From Pyrocephalus nanus (Eukaryota; Chordata; Aves; Passeriformes; Tyrannidae): a stretch of DNA of 64,000 nucleotides. The position numbers and the translations under genes are program-made. The notes below the pieces were generated by a model that searched no databases, was not told the origin of the DNA, and worked only from the letters and a program-made list of their open reading frames with translations. Location: positions 22,116,977 through 22,180,976 of the forward strand of contig CM076259.1 in NCBI GenBank assembly GCA_038380795.1, in the 5' to 3' direction. This document shows positions 34,101 to 49,100 of the stretch, piece after piece. Each line of letters begins with the position of its first letter. The stretch's first letter is position 1.

Positions 34101-37100
34101 TTGTTAGATAACTTAAGTTTTGTTTTTCCAAAATTTTTAATTAGAGTACCCTACGCTACCAGCTGTTTCATTATCTTCACTGAGATTTCCTGGGGAAAAA
34201 CACTGTACTCAGGAGGGGCTCACACATTCCAGCCCTTCAGGGCTTTAATATGCAGTGAAAAATAAAAAATTCTCTGTCTTCTTTTTAAATACACACTACT
34301 GTCCCTAAAGCTAAACAATCAGTCAATGCAAGGAAATAATGGCTTAGGTACCATCTGGGCAAACAGAGTCATCAAAGACTTCATCTTCAGATCCAGAATT
34401 TTCTTCATCAGGCCTCAAGTCAGACTCTTCATCATCCTCCTCTTCATTTTCATCTTCTTCACCTGAAAGAAACAGACAGTAATGCTGGCTTGCAAAACAT
34501 CTCCAGACCCACCAGCTGTGCATTATGCCACTGTGCTGGTTAACACAATCCCAATAATCCATGAAAGATCATCCTGGTAATGGGTGAATCCAGGCACCTT
34601 GTGCCTATTGCATTGACCTGATGATTTCACAGAAAAGAAAAAAGAGGGGAAAAGGAAGAAGGAGAGAGATCACCTAGTACTGGCAAAGGCATAGACGCAG
34701 GCATATTTTTGGGACTTCCTTCAATGTTTCTGTACATGCCATGAATTTAAACCTTGTGGATTTAGCATTCTACTACAGAGACTAATCAGCCAAGCAAAAT
34801 ATGGAGGCACAAATCTATTACAAAAGCATCACTGTTGTCTGCACTTTTTGCTAATCATGTCCCACTTGAAATCAAAAGCCAAGTCAGGAAGAGCACAAGT
34901 ATTTTAGCTCAGTAAGGCTGCCTAGCCTTAACAGTGTAAAACTGAGCCACTAAGACAAATTAAATCCTTTTGTAATATGTCTAGTCCTGTGACTAATAGG
35001 TGATTGCAGATTAGGTTTATGATCTCTCATTAGTCAATGGACAGATTAAAGCAGAATGTCATGAATGTGACAGACTAATCACTTATCCATAGCTACCATC
35101 GGTACAGCCTAGGAAGTACCTATTTAAAGCTTTGCCTCTTCTTCTTCCCAATTATCAGTCATCAGTATTGACTTACAGGAAGTAAACTGCAGGACCTATC
35201 ATCAGACCAACTGTAGTCATGTTAGAAACTGGATTACAGCATTGTAATCATTCAGGATGGTTGCCATAGAACATGTTGTTAGTATACAAACAAATCTGGG
35301 TAGGTCTGATCCATGGGTTTTCGAACTGACTTGAGTGCTGCATGTACTCAGGGCCCCAGGTAGACTGAGAGACATTTACTTGACCACACAGACAAAAAGA
35401 ACAGAATCTCCAACCTGCTTCTTTTCCTACTTCTTTTTTTTCCACACTCTCGATTTTCTTCTTCAGAACCTTGGTAAGAAAATGGGCAAATTCATTGTCT
35501 TCTCCAAGGGATGCTTGGAAGTTGGCATAAAGACCTTTCTTACATTCCCGAAGCTTTAAAATCTCACACTTTTTATCCTCCATTTCTGCAAGGTAGTTCT
35601 TCAACTCTTGCTAAAGAAACAAAAAAACCTACTTCAGTTAAAAGGTACATCCATGGGTATGTATATATGATGCATCTGTGAAGATCCGGATATGCAAAAC
35701 TTATCTTTCTCTCTTTAAACCCATGGTTCAATCAAGCAACACCTAGGAGCCTGTTCTTAAAGCATATGATTTGTCACTTATGCCACATCATGAAGTACCT
35801 ATTAAAATGCAAATGTTAAGATTATGAAAAGATTAGTATTTGAAGTTAAATGTGACCATCCCAGGTTGATCATCAGGAGTTTCTTGGTTTTCAAAATCTA
35901 GCACTAGACACTGGATCAGTGCTGAAACGAAATAAAAGCATGCCACCATTTACTTTATAGCTTGCTTTCGTTTCAACCCATGTCTTAACGGTACCATTAA
36001 ATCTAGAGATACGTGGCCTATTTACTTGTGTGGCCTCCTGTTCACTGATGAGGGTGTCAATTTGCTCCTGGAGAAGGTTCTCATGTTTCTCAAGTTTCTT
36101 CAGGATAAGCAGCTCTTCACAGCACGTGATGCAGCGCAGGTCAGCATTTTTCATCTGCACATCCATCTTCAGCTTCTTGTGCCGCAAAAGGCGAAGTTCA
36201 GCATCAAAGTTGATCACCAGCATGTTGATCTGGAGCACACGAGAGTCAAACCAGGAATAGGAAAAGTATTATGAGTGGAGGTAGACATGTAAATCTAGAG
36301 AAGGAGCAAAGGGGAAAATTCTCTCTGCCAAATCAACAACTCAGGCATGCTATTTCTTATGGATTACTGAAGCACTTAGAAAGACAAGGTTAACCCCAAA
36401 TGTTTCTTCATTCTCAGCTTCATAGTAAAACAATCACCAGAGATTCACAGGAGTCTTTCACTGCAATCCACTCCACCCCAAAAATATTTTACTCTTCATA
36501 GAATGCTTTATTGTAGTAGTAGTACAGTCTGTAGTTTACAGTAGTTTATGTAACAATAAATAAGTCTTCTGCCTTGACAGACTTCTTTTGGAATATGTGC
36601 CAGCTCTTCCTTAAACATTTCCAGTTAAATCAGTACTAGCAGCTGCCAACATTAACTTACATATATGTGGTGGTCACAGCAGAATTTGGATATTCCCTCA
36701 AAACATTCATATGCATGAACACAAGAGTGTCCGTGCTGGGGAGGACCAAAGAATCGATGGCCAGTAGCAGAAGTTAGAGAAAAGACAGCAAGAAATGGAG
36801 CAAACGAGTGTATCTCTGGTACACTCCTCTCCATACCCTCCTAAACTCTGACTGGGGGACATCCTGAGCTTGAAGCAGTATGCTTGTGTTCAACACCTTT
36901 GAATGGATTTTTCTTCCAAAGTTTATCAAATTGTGGCTTTCCCCACATCCTAACACTGAGTTTCAAAGCTTAGCTATTGTTGGATAGGAAAACTATTTCC
37001 ATTTGCATGCTTCAAGCTTTCTGTGTGACCATTTGATTTGATATCTCTTCTTCTTTTAAGAGATGATTCCCACTCTCCTTTTCTATGCTATTCATAATTT

Positions 37101-40100
37101 TATTGCATCTCTACCACTGTTTCAGTTGCCCTTTTTGCAGGCCAAAGATATTTTATCCATTTAGATGTACCTTTAACAGATGCTTTTCCATTACTAATCA
37201 TTTTGGCTACCCTTCCTCACCTTTTCTAATCCTACAAAATAATTTTTGAGACCAAAGAGTTAGGACTACAGTTATTTAAGAGCTGAGAACATTATGAATC
37301 TACAAAGTTGTAGTGATGCTCCTTTTTTAACTCTTTGTAAATTTTTCAAGTACTGTCTAACATTTTACTTGAGTTTTTTGCCCACAGTTTCACAGAACAA
37401 TCAATAAGGAATCTAAGATCTGTTTTTCAAATTATAATAGTCAGCCCACAGGTCATAGTTATGGATTTATACTGATTAACACTCCAAATTTGCTATAGGT
37501 ATCATTTTTTTTTAACTTCAGAAAGCAGAAAGGTAAGAATAGCTGCAATCCTGAGACAGAAAGGAATTTGGTTTTGGTTTTGATCCAGTGGGCCTGTTTA
37601 ATCTGACAAAAATAGCTTTTGATTTCCTACCTTTTTAATCAAGGTCTCCTGCAAGTACAGATTTTTTATCTTCTCCCTCTTTAAAATTTCCAGTTCTATT
37701 TCTGTTGGCTCTGCTTTCTCAGTCTCAAACACCTGCTGCTGCTCTGTGCCCACAGATGATGGGTTCACCGGGTGTGTATCCGCAGCCTGTGCCGTGGGGT
37801 CAGTCTCCTCAGCTGAAGGAGCTGGAATAAACCCACGCCTAAACGCGCGAAATGAGGCAGACCCTTCCAGCTGTTCCTGGGGCTTTGCCTTGGCCTGCTC
37901 CTCTTTGAACCTCTGGAGGATGTCACTGGTGCACTCAAATTTTTTTTCAGGAACCTCATCTGGGTATAGCTGAGGGATGGGGGGAAGAGGGAGACGTTCT
38001 GATAAATCCAAGGTTGCCTGTATGGATTTCAATTCCTTCACTAAACGCTTGATTTCATCAATAATAGAAACCTTGAGGTCCCGCAAAGAGACAATCTCTT
38101 TGTTCATATTCGCTTTTTTCCTATGGATCTGCAACAGAAAAACAATTTTAGTAGAATTCCCCAGGAATACTTGCATAGTAAGAAGTCTTCCCCAATACAA
38201 GAAGGCTAACATTATCCTGGACTGTGTCAGGGAGTCACAGGTCAAGAGACATGATCCCTCCTCAGCAGTGGCAAGGTCACATCTGGAGTTCTGTGTCCAG
38301 TTCTGGGCTCCCCAGTACAAGAGAGAAACAGTGCTACTGGAGACAGTCCAGTGAAAGGCCACTAAGATGTTTAGGAAACTGGAGCATCTCTTCTCTGAGG
38401 AAAGGCTGAGAGAGCAGGGACTGTTCAGCCTGGAGAAGAGAAGGCTTGGAGTGGATGCCATCAATGTATACAAATACCTGAAGGTATTTGAGTGTGCAAA
38501 GTGGATGGAGCCAGGCTCTTTTAACTGGTGCCCTCTGACTGGCTAGAGGAGATGGGCACAAACTCAAACCCAGGTGGTTCCCTCTGAACATCAGGAAACA
38601 CTTTTTTACTGTAAGGGTGACTGAACACTGGCACAGGTTGCCTAGTGAGCTTGCGGGGTCTCAATCCGTGGAGATATTGGAAAGCCATCTGAACGTGGTC
38701 CTGGGCAACCTCCTCTATATAGCCTTGCTTGAGCAGACGGTTTGGACTAGATTACCATCAGAAGCATCTTCCTATTTCAGTCATTCTGTGATAAGGAGAT
38801 GCTGTATTAGTTGACCCTTTTCATATGAAATAACTGAATGTGATCTATCATTAATAGATTTGGCAAAAACTTCTCTGATCTTCATAAAAGAAAATAAGCC
38901 TATACACCAGCCACCTGTAGTATCTGGAATTCTTCATCTGTACAAACCTGGAATTTATGGCAAGAACTGTTCCCTTTGTATTGCTTGTTCTGATGAGTTA
39001 GGTTAATCACTGGGTCGCTGGTAGCATTAGCACTACAACGAAGTGCTGAAGCCCATGCATGAGACTAAAAGGATCCAACAAACCCCCTGAAACTGTAGCA
39101 TTGATTCTGTAATGCTTAGACCTCACTGTCAAAGTCATCTGGCATACAGGGTGCCTGAGATTAGGCAATTAGGGTTCATGAGGATAAGGCTGGAGAAGAC
39201 TCAGGGCCACTTCACCAAGCAAAGAGAAACCATGCAGCAAAGAGGCTCCTCTGTCAGTAAGCAAGGTAAGAAAGAAGTCTTCCTACCAAAAAGCAACTAG
39301 GCAGTTCCAAGTGCAATAGATGTAGGAGTCCCATCGCAGCAAGGTGGCTCCAAAAGACCTGATTTTTCAGGAAGATTCCAATGCTTAGCACACAGAATCA
39401 GTGATAGCCAAAGTGCAAATATGGAGAGGCCACACTAGAAACATTCATCTTTGCTCACACCTCTGTTTTTGTAAAGGTATTTTATGGGGGCAGATGTATT
39501 TAGCTCAGTGTTTTACGACATGATAAGACTTTCTGAAGAATTCAAAAAGAAGGGTGTTCCTACTAATAATTAAATACTAGTAATGGTAAATTCTCTTTCT
39601 CATTTATAAAGAGCCATATGAAGACTATCTTGGATTGAAGGTGAAGCACTAACAGTTCACAAGAAAAAGGCTGATTTGTAACTAAAGCTGACTCAACATA
39701 GCAGTCTGTCCTTCAAGGCCTATTCCTACATCCACTTTGATTTCCTTTCAAAAAATTTCTTCAGTGACTAATGCCCTATCCTCCCTTCTCTCCCCAACAA
39801 AAGGGGAAATATACACAGCAACAAATCAGTTTACATACCAACTCCTTCAGGGATGCAAGCTGCTTCGCCTTCTTCTCAGTGTTCACATACTCGTGTTCAG
39901 GGAGTTTGTAGTCAGAGGCAGTTTTGAGCTTATAACATCCCATATTCTCCCGTTCTTCTTTGATCTCCTCAGCATCTTTGGGATTCTTGTAGTCATTGCG
40001 AGGTTTGCTCTTGTATCTGGTAGGTACAAAATAAAGCTGAACTTTAAAACAGAGACTTTAAAACAGAGACTGTAATGGCCTAGGTGTCTCTCAGTCGTGA

Positions 40101-43100
40101 TCAATTTAGACACATTTTACTGCCTATCTGAAAATGCAGCTACCTAGCTGAATTCAAATTTGTTAATATCTTAGACGAACCATAGAAACTAACTGAAATA
40201 TTTTAATGCTCTCTTGAGACTCAGAGATACATGAAAATTCATCTATTTTAATTATAGCCCTTAGAAATATTAAAAACCTAAACAGAGAGATTATAGTGCT
40301 ATATGACAGCTATAGAGCATTATTTGACATCAGACAAGAAGCACAACTAAAAGGGCACAGAGAGAGTCCAGTTCAAGACTCACAATTCATCCCACTGTGC
40401 CTTCCTCTTCATGATCTTGGCTTTAATTTTGTCAGATTTCTCAACAATTCTTCTGATTTTCTCACGTTTCATTTCTATATAAGGTGCAGTTGGCTTTTGG
40501 ACCTCTGGCATCTTCAGCTCTTCAGCCTCATCCATAAAATCTCTAATATCTGGAGCAAAAAATAACTATGTGAAGTTGTAAATACCACACAGCACAGTGC
40601 AGTCCCAACTACTGGAAACACTCTGGGACAACTCCTGTAGAGCTGATATAAATCAGTATGGTTACAGTGTAGTGGAGGTTCTGAAGGTATGCAGGTCCTT
40701 TGACCTGACTCTCAGTCACATTCTATCCATGGGGCTGACAGACAATAGACCTAAACATGGAAAACTATGTATGAGCGTTACTGTGTATGTAGGTACTGAA
40801 AAAAAGCACCACATTATATTTCTTTACCTGCACTTACACACATTATTTCTTTAGCTGGGACTCAGGGAAACAAACTGAAATGAAAGACAGATACCATATT
40901 ACTGCAACATTTAAATAGTTATCATTACCACTACGTATATCCCTTGTCTCTGAGGTGATCTCCGTTTCTTTTGCTTCTTCTGCCCGTTTAAGTGCTCTCC
41001 ACTTCTCTTTAAGTACTTTCCACTTGCTGCCCACTTGTTCCTTATCTTGGCTGTATTTCTCAGTCACTGGTAGAAGTCTGTAGGTGGAAACCTGATGATT
41101 GCTTTGAATAGCATGAACAACAACAATAAATTCCAGCGAGTCCCGAAACCTGAAGAGCCAAATTAGAAAAAATTGTCAGTAAAAATTTAGTCAGTAGGCA
41201 CAACATACCCTTTTGCCTTGACCAAAAGGACATGATTAGTGTAGTTTACTTATTGCATATGCAATCATTACATGAAAATTCACAAGTAATAAGTAATATT
41301 TAAGGGCTATAAGTATTACAGCATATGCTATTACAGCATAACATCTGACACTATCTATTGACATTTATCCAATCTAAGAATGGAGATGCTCAAGAATAAA
41401 CATATTAAGACCTCTCCCAACACTGAAACTTACACCAGGTTCTTCATGAGAATAACTGTCATCTTCCAGTAAGGAATTATTAAGAAAATGCTCATTCAAG
41501 CCTTTTTCCCAATCACGCATTCTGTGTGCCTAAAGTGTCTAAATTGTGTATTATTTATATTGTGTATTATTTATATTGTTTATTTATTTTTAGGGATTCA
41601 TCTTTTGCTAGATACTTAGATCTACAAAAAACAACTCAAAATGCACCTCATGTTTAAACTTGTGTTCTTGTGAAAGTTTGTTTCATAACTTTAAATTGTA
41701 TAGAGAACACTGTGTTAGCAATGACATTAAAATACCTGACGGACATGCAAATATCTGACGTCTGAAAAAGGGGCGTTTATTTCAGTCAGTGAGAGTTCTG
41801 GGCTCTTAAGTGAACTTAGAGGTAAAACTCCAGGCAAACAGTCTCATCCAGCTTTCTTGAGATAGAAGTGAATCAGAATGAAGCTCTTTATTTCATTTGA
41901 CTATCTGAATTTTACCAAAGATTCAAAAGAACTAATTTCACACAAAAATTAATATGTACTCTCATGTATGTTCCAAATAAAGTAAGAAGAGAATCATAAC
42001 AGAACAGATGAAATATTGACTATATGAAGGAGAAAAAAAATCACATTCTTTTTCCTTGTTGGAGGTGTAACGTTGTAAACAATAAGCCCCATGCAAGGTC
42101 AGAGGGAGAAGTAAAAGTGGTACTTAATGGTTTCGTAGTTTCTGCAGTCCAATCAACTGTTTCTCATGCTCCCAAGCCAGCTCCTTTTGCACTGACTGGA
42201 TTCTCTGTGCTTTTTGCCTATCCAGCTCCTCAAAGATCCTATGGTCCATCTCATACTCCTGCAGAAAGATGGAAAACCCACCATCACATTATCTTGGCTA
42301 CTAGGTCTTGATAATAAATATTTGTGCCCAGGTGCTTTTGTTCCATGCACATCAACACAATCCTTTATTTCAGAAGCTACTTGGATCTGCACAGAGAACC
42401 ACATTTTTCTCCTATACTTCTTAATTGGCACAAATCATCAGCTGTGATTCAGAAGTTCCAGCAACTTAATCCAAAGTGTTGGACATCTTTGGCCCCAACA
42501 TGATGGGCAGCAACATTTTAGAAGAAGGGGCCTCTAAAGTTAAATGACCCTCATAAACCCCAGATGTACCTCTCTGCGCAGCTGCATGTGCTTGGGCAAC
42601 TCCTGATTCTTTTGAAGGAGAAAAACAAAGTCACGTCTCAGTGCAATTATCTCCTCTCTTTTCTTGTTTTTCTTCTCTTCAGCTTCCTTCATTATCCGTT
42701 CAGACTCCTTTTTCTGCTGGACTTCTTCAATACTGAAAATGAATGAAAAAGGAAAGTGTTATCTTAATGAAAGACAGGAAAGATCACAGTTTATGTGACC
42801 TTTTAGATTTCCCTGACAGCCTTAAATTCCCAGTGAACTCAATGACTCTTAAAATTACTTAGAAAGGAATCATCTTCCTTTATACCTGTATATTCCTAGC
42901 ATCAAGGGGCTTTGACCCTATGTTGTCACTGTAGCCTGAAGTTAAGTAAGTCTCACAGTACCATATTTGAATTACTGCCATAGAAAAGCATGGAGGGAAA
43001 GGATGAAAGAATTTCATGCATAACAAAGAAATGGCCCAAATTCAGGTCAACTTCTCTCTCATCCAAGTAGGATAAAAGAAATACGTGGTGTGAGGAAAGA

Positions 43101-46100
43101 GCTACAAACACTTGAAAATCTCTTTCATCGTTATTTAAGCATCTCTTACTTGTAGGCATCAGGGTCCTCAATGTCTTCAGCAGCCTTCTCCTTCTCAAGA
43201 CCACTCTGGAATAAAAATGTTGCCTTGTCTTTAAACAAGCAGTAATAGCTTCAACAGACAATAAGGCTTTTATAAACATTAAGACAGAGCTCCCATTGCA
43301 TCTCACAAAACCAAAAGAAACATATATGTTCAATATTACTACAGGGGCCTTAAATATCATGTTTTAATGTTTCAAGAAGAAAAAGCAATGAATCTGTCTT
43401 TTATATGTAAAAGAACTGATGAAACACAGTTCTTAGGGATAGAGAACACAAATCCTATATCCTCCCCTTCAACATTAACCATTTACATCATTGATTGTCC
43501 TAACTTCTCTCTATCCCATGACATCTTTGGTTCTCCCAGACCCAATTCTCTTGTCTTCCCTCACTGCCACACTGACAAGAGTAACATATCCTGGGCTAAT
43601 TCCAAGTTACATGTGTAATTAATCTGGTTTGCTTTTGCTGACTGCTTAATGGGTTCACAATTATTAGCTGTGAAGAATGACAGATGGACGGACACTGCAG
43701 TCGCACAAGCCTCATTTCCCTAGGCAATCACGCTCTAAAAAAAGAGGGGGCCTATCACCCAACAATTTAGTTGTGCTAAATTGATCTGTAATTTAACTCA
43801 ATTAGTTTCAGATGATTTGTATTTGATTCTCTAAGAATCTCATTTAGTTTAATGAAGATAGAATTTCTAAAATCTTCCACATGACTTAAAACTAGAATAG
43901 ATACTTAATGAAAATATACTTTGAAAAGGGAAAAACTCTCTCAGGATGGTCATTAAGCAATGTTGCTAGCCTGAACAATAGAAATTGACCATAAGCATCT
44001 TTATATAGAGCTACTTACATATTCAAAATTATAAAGCTGTATATATGCTTTATAATTTTGTATTAATGACTTCTTGTAGTACTGGAGCTAGCAATACTCT
44101 GATATCAAAGGTTCCAATCATTCACCTATAGGAAATAACTTTGAGTCTATTCTCAGTGCTGTATATTCTTGTGATACTGGTAAAGAATTCCAACTAGTCA
44201 TGAATAATGTGGCTGAATGACCAAAATCACAATTTCCTCATTCTCCATTGTCAAGCATCCTTCAAAATGTAGTTTCCAACTAGTATTTACAATGCTTATA
44301 AGTTGAATTTGTTCCATATTGACACTTCCAAGATTTTTAAGCTGCACTGAATTATAAACATATCTACTGGAATGTTAATTGCATGATAGCACTTCTTTAC
44401 TCAACAGGTCTCACTGATTCTTTCAAGTTATATTTATTTAATTCAAATACTCTAGAGATTTTTTTAAAAATTCAATAAAGTCTGAAAATTGTCAGGGGGG
44501 GGGTTGATATCTCTTTTCTTGTGTATTATCAATACAACTGTTATTCCAGTGTCATCTGTTCAAACGTGCTAGAGATGATGAGCTCTACAGTGATTGCACC
44601 TGTAAACTCATTACTGCTAATGCCGTCCAAGAGTGAAAGAGCAACAAGATTAGCATCATGCTGTGCTATTTTGCAAGTGGAAAAAATCCAACTTGTGAAT
44701 TTTAGATGAAGGATACTAGAGGCATGGAGAAAAGACACATTTGGTATTCTCCAACATTATTTCAAGAATCCCCATCCAGAGCAGAATCATACTTTACTGG
44801 AATTAAACCCAAGAAAGTATGAAGTATGACAAATCCCTGTGGTCCTTGCATTCTAGGAATATACATGATTACACCTCTGAGTGGGAAAACACTGGTAGAG
44901 TATTACATATGAACAACATATACCATGTTTATTTGGAGAAAACCAAAAAACATTGAGGAGAAACAACACAGTCATAGTGTCTGTTTATTAGGGAACGTTT
45001 TGCAAGAGCTATTCTTTTCAATTGTTTGGAAAACCTCAGCTTTTGCTATGAAAGACCTATGATGCCAAATAATTGAACTTCATTTTGCCCATCTACTTTC
45101 ATACCAAAGAGGCCTAATTTAGTGAAAGTAGCAACTTACCCTTGGAGAGGGGATTTCGGCTTTTCGCTCTTGGGGAATGTCCTCCGGAGACAAGATGTTG
45201 AACGTAAAAATGTTTCCGTCCCCACCACAGGTAATCAGAAACCTATCATCATAGCTGGAACAGATCCCCTGGATCTGGCCATCGTCATTGTCATGTACAT
45301 TGAGGCACCAGTATTCCTTCAGGGTATTCACTGAGAGGTCTTTCTTAGGGAGAGGATAAGCACGCAGTGAGCCATCCTGCATCCCAAAAAACATCATTGG
45401 ACTGCTGGCACTGTCAAAAAAGCAACAAGAAACAGTAATAGCAGACAACCTGTAACAAGTAAGCTCAAAACATGATACTTGAAAAGAGCTAATCTAGCTT
45501 AATAAAAGTCACATTCCCAAGTTCGGAAGATGGGAGTGAAATATTTGGATCATTTAAAGTACAAGTGATTCTGCTACAAAATTTTTTTTAACTGACTGGC
45601 TGCTCAGGAATGTTCCAACACTTGCTAAGTATCATGGAACTAGTCTCTACTCTGAGTTGGGCAGTGTAGCAGACACCAAGTTAAAAGCTAGAAAAGCAGT
45701 TTTTCCTCCCTGCTTCCCATTTAGTACAGATGGTGGTGAATGCAGCCAGCAGTAGATTAAACTGCCTTCTTTGATGCAGAATATGCCCAGTCTTACAGCA
45801 AACTTAACACTGGGAGTCTGAAAAGAATCCACCCTTTTCATTCATACAGTTCACAGAATGTCCTGAGAAGCCTATATTCTTCACCCAAAAGGGATGGACT
45901 GACCTCTTCATGTTTTCCTTGAGGGCTCTTTGCTAACTATGAAAAAGAACTGCTGTTCTGGGGGATCACTACATGCAGGAACTTCTAACAGTTCACCTGG
46001 AGTTCTACAATCTAGGGTGTTTGAGTCCTAATCAGTACTTAATTGGAAATCAGACTTTTTCATTTTTGAAAGGCTTTTTAAATTATTCTGTCAGACACTA

Positions 46101-49100
46101 GGCCCAGTGATGTCTATTAAGAATTTTAAGTGAATCTCAGTGCCAGGAAAACCAGAGAGAGTTCCTGCATACTAGAGTTGAGGCACAATTAAAAAGGGAC
46201 TAAGGAGCATACACTCCTCCCTTCCAAGTTCAATTTCATCAAGTTTTATCACAGAGCTATCTTCTACATTACAGTGTTTTACCAGAAGGAGATTTGATGA
46301 ATGGGATTATTATCGGTGTCCTCAATAGGAATCACTTCAAAGGGCTCATCTTTCCTTTTTTCAGGGTCTTCTTCATGATCATGTGCGAATTCACAATGGT
46401 AGAGAAACCCTGAGTCATACCCACCCTAAAGAAGAGGACCATAAAGAAAAGGTGACAAAAGAAAACTGAAGCAGCTCACCAGGTAAATGAAACTTTCAGA
46501 ATGATCCTATGATATGGTAGAAAATATTACTTCCAAACACCTTAAGATCCTATTTATCCACAGACAAAAATCTGTCATGATCACTGGCATTACAAGCCAT
46601 TCTACCAACATGTTTAGATTCTATCTTCTGCTTGTGAGGGAACAGCTTGGTCTTTGTGCCCCTTCAAGCATCACCAATAGGGATACCTATTAGAAATTTA
46701 CTGAACAAGCTGAATTGGAGTGACACTGCTGGTTTATTTCACAAAGACCACTGAAACTATTAAGTATGAAGGGAATTCAATGTCCTAGAGACGGCAGGTT
46801 TCAAAAAATCAGTTTTTTTTTAAGGCAATCATATGTGAAGGGAAGGTTGGCACATCATGCAATCCCGTCAACATGAAATAAAAACTGATTTACCAAGGAA
46901 AGCCAAAATTTTCCTGGTGTTGAATAAAAACCACAGAGGATGGGACTGGGCTCCTCTGGTATGTAGAGAGGTGGCAGTGGCTCTTCTTCGGGTTCCTCTT
47001 CAGGTTCCTGGTCTATCTCAAGCCCCATCTCCTTTTGCTCCTTTATCCATTGAAGCCTTGCCCTCTCCTTCTCCTTCCTTTTTTTCTCTCTCCGTGCAAT
47101 CTCCTCTTCCAGCTATTACAACAAGCAGAGAAACAGAGATATGAAACCAAGGCACTGCATGCATCACTGACTGAAGAAGTCTCACAAATGAAATCCAAGG
47201 TGGTCCTGGCATTATACATATGGAATATCTAGAGAAATCTCTTTTCTGTCAACTAAGCAGAGATCAATCATGGGACTCTCCATTGGAATGCCCCATTTCC
47301 CTTCTCTAAAGTATTTTAACTCATGATCCTCTGAAACAGAAATAATTCTGTATGAGAAGCAGACTTCAACATGTCCTCAGAGAGATTATTCCAAATATTC
47401 ACCACTATGCATACTTCTTCTGCAGAACTCCTAAGTCCTGTCCTTTGTCTGCCCAGAAGAAAGAAAAGTATTATAAGGCTGAACTCAGATTTTGAAGATC
47501 TAGTGCATCCTTGATGTAGAGAAAAAGAGAGAAGCTGTAATGGACTTTTTCTGAACAGTTAAGGGAAGATATGCAGTTATCAAATCTTTTAAACTCCTCT
47601 TCCATTCAAGCCTACTGTACCATAAACAAACATCATTCTCTTCCTAAGAAATTAGATAGCAAATCATAATAAAAGGTCTGGAAAGGATCTCAAAAGAACA
47701 TTATTTTCCCCAAAAGCCGAATCAGCAAAGCCTTATATATTATCAGCTGATATTTGTCTGATTTACCTTTTTAAAATCTCCTGCTCTGGGGACTTTACAG
47801 ACTATGAAAACTATTCCAGTGCTACACCACCCTTACCATGAGAAATCTTCCCTTGCATCTTATCAAAAACATCCTTGTTGTAACTTATTAATTATTGATA
47901 TATTTCTAGATGAAAAATAGGGCAATTAATATTCTTTCTCTCTGTAGAAACCTTTTCAATTTTAAAGATTTATAGTGTCTCCCAACAATATTCTTCTCCT
48001 TAGACTAAAAAAAAACCCTACTCAAAAACCCACAAAAAAACAAACCCCAACAAAGCTCCATACATATTCTTTTAATCTTTCCTTTCACATGTATGCTTTA
48101 TGATCATTCTTGTGGATCTTACTGGGAAAAAAAACACCAAGAAATCTTTCTCCTGAATACTGACCTCCTCCAAGTTATAACATGAAATGAAGCTTTGCCT
48201 GACGTTCAGTAATACACCACCCAGAAGGCAGAGAAATCACAGACTAACAACAGAAGCAGAGAGGCTGTTGGATTGTAGTGGACTGCAGATGGGACTGAGA
48301 GCCTTCTCACTGGAGTTCTCCTCCTGAGCCTCACATCAGCTTGCTTTTTACTTTCACAAAATTAACTGTAGCTGAGAGCTGGCATAACTCTTTCTCTTTG
48401 CCCTGACATATTCTTTTAAAATGCTAGCTGTCATTCAGAAATAAAGCACACACCTTTCAAGTTATTATGACATTTAAGAAATCAGAAATATATAACTGCT
48501 GGGGGGAAAAAAAGAAAATATGTGTTTCATGTTTGCCTCAAGGTCAGTATATGGGTGTTTTATAACTGTTCAAAGGAATTTCCCATGGGGCTAACATCAA
48601 CCAGAAGAAACATACTTTTGGTGAAAATTAGCAAAATTAAAATATTTTGAGAATTAATGCACTATACTATCTTTCCCTTTCACTAATGCTACCTTCTAAT
48701 TATAATCAAACTGCACATCCTGCTTTCAGTGTGATGTATATTCTATCTGAATAAACAAACAACAACTTGTAAGTTTAAATGTTAAAGCACAGCCATAAAT
48801 GGACTCTTCCTAGCCTTCCCTTTCAAAAGCTTAGCAAAAATCCTACGATGCAGTACAGGGACTAGAAACCACTTTGGGTAGGTTTTTTTCCTCTGGCACA
48901 ACAAAGAACATGAAATTCTGCCACAGTAGAGTTTTTTACCTTGATTCTGGATTTAATACTATAAAAATGGAAGTACTGCATTGGTAAGTTTTTTATTTGA
49001 TAGGTGGACACTGTATCCTGTTTGCCAGGGAGAGGGGCAGGAACCTGGACAGCAAAACCATTCTCACAAAGGATGAGTAGTGTGCTCTTCACCTGTATAA

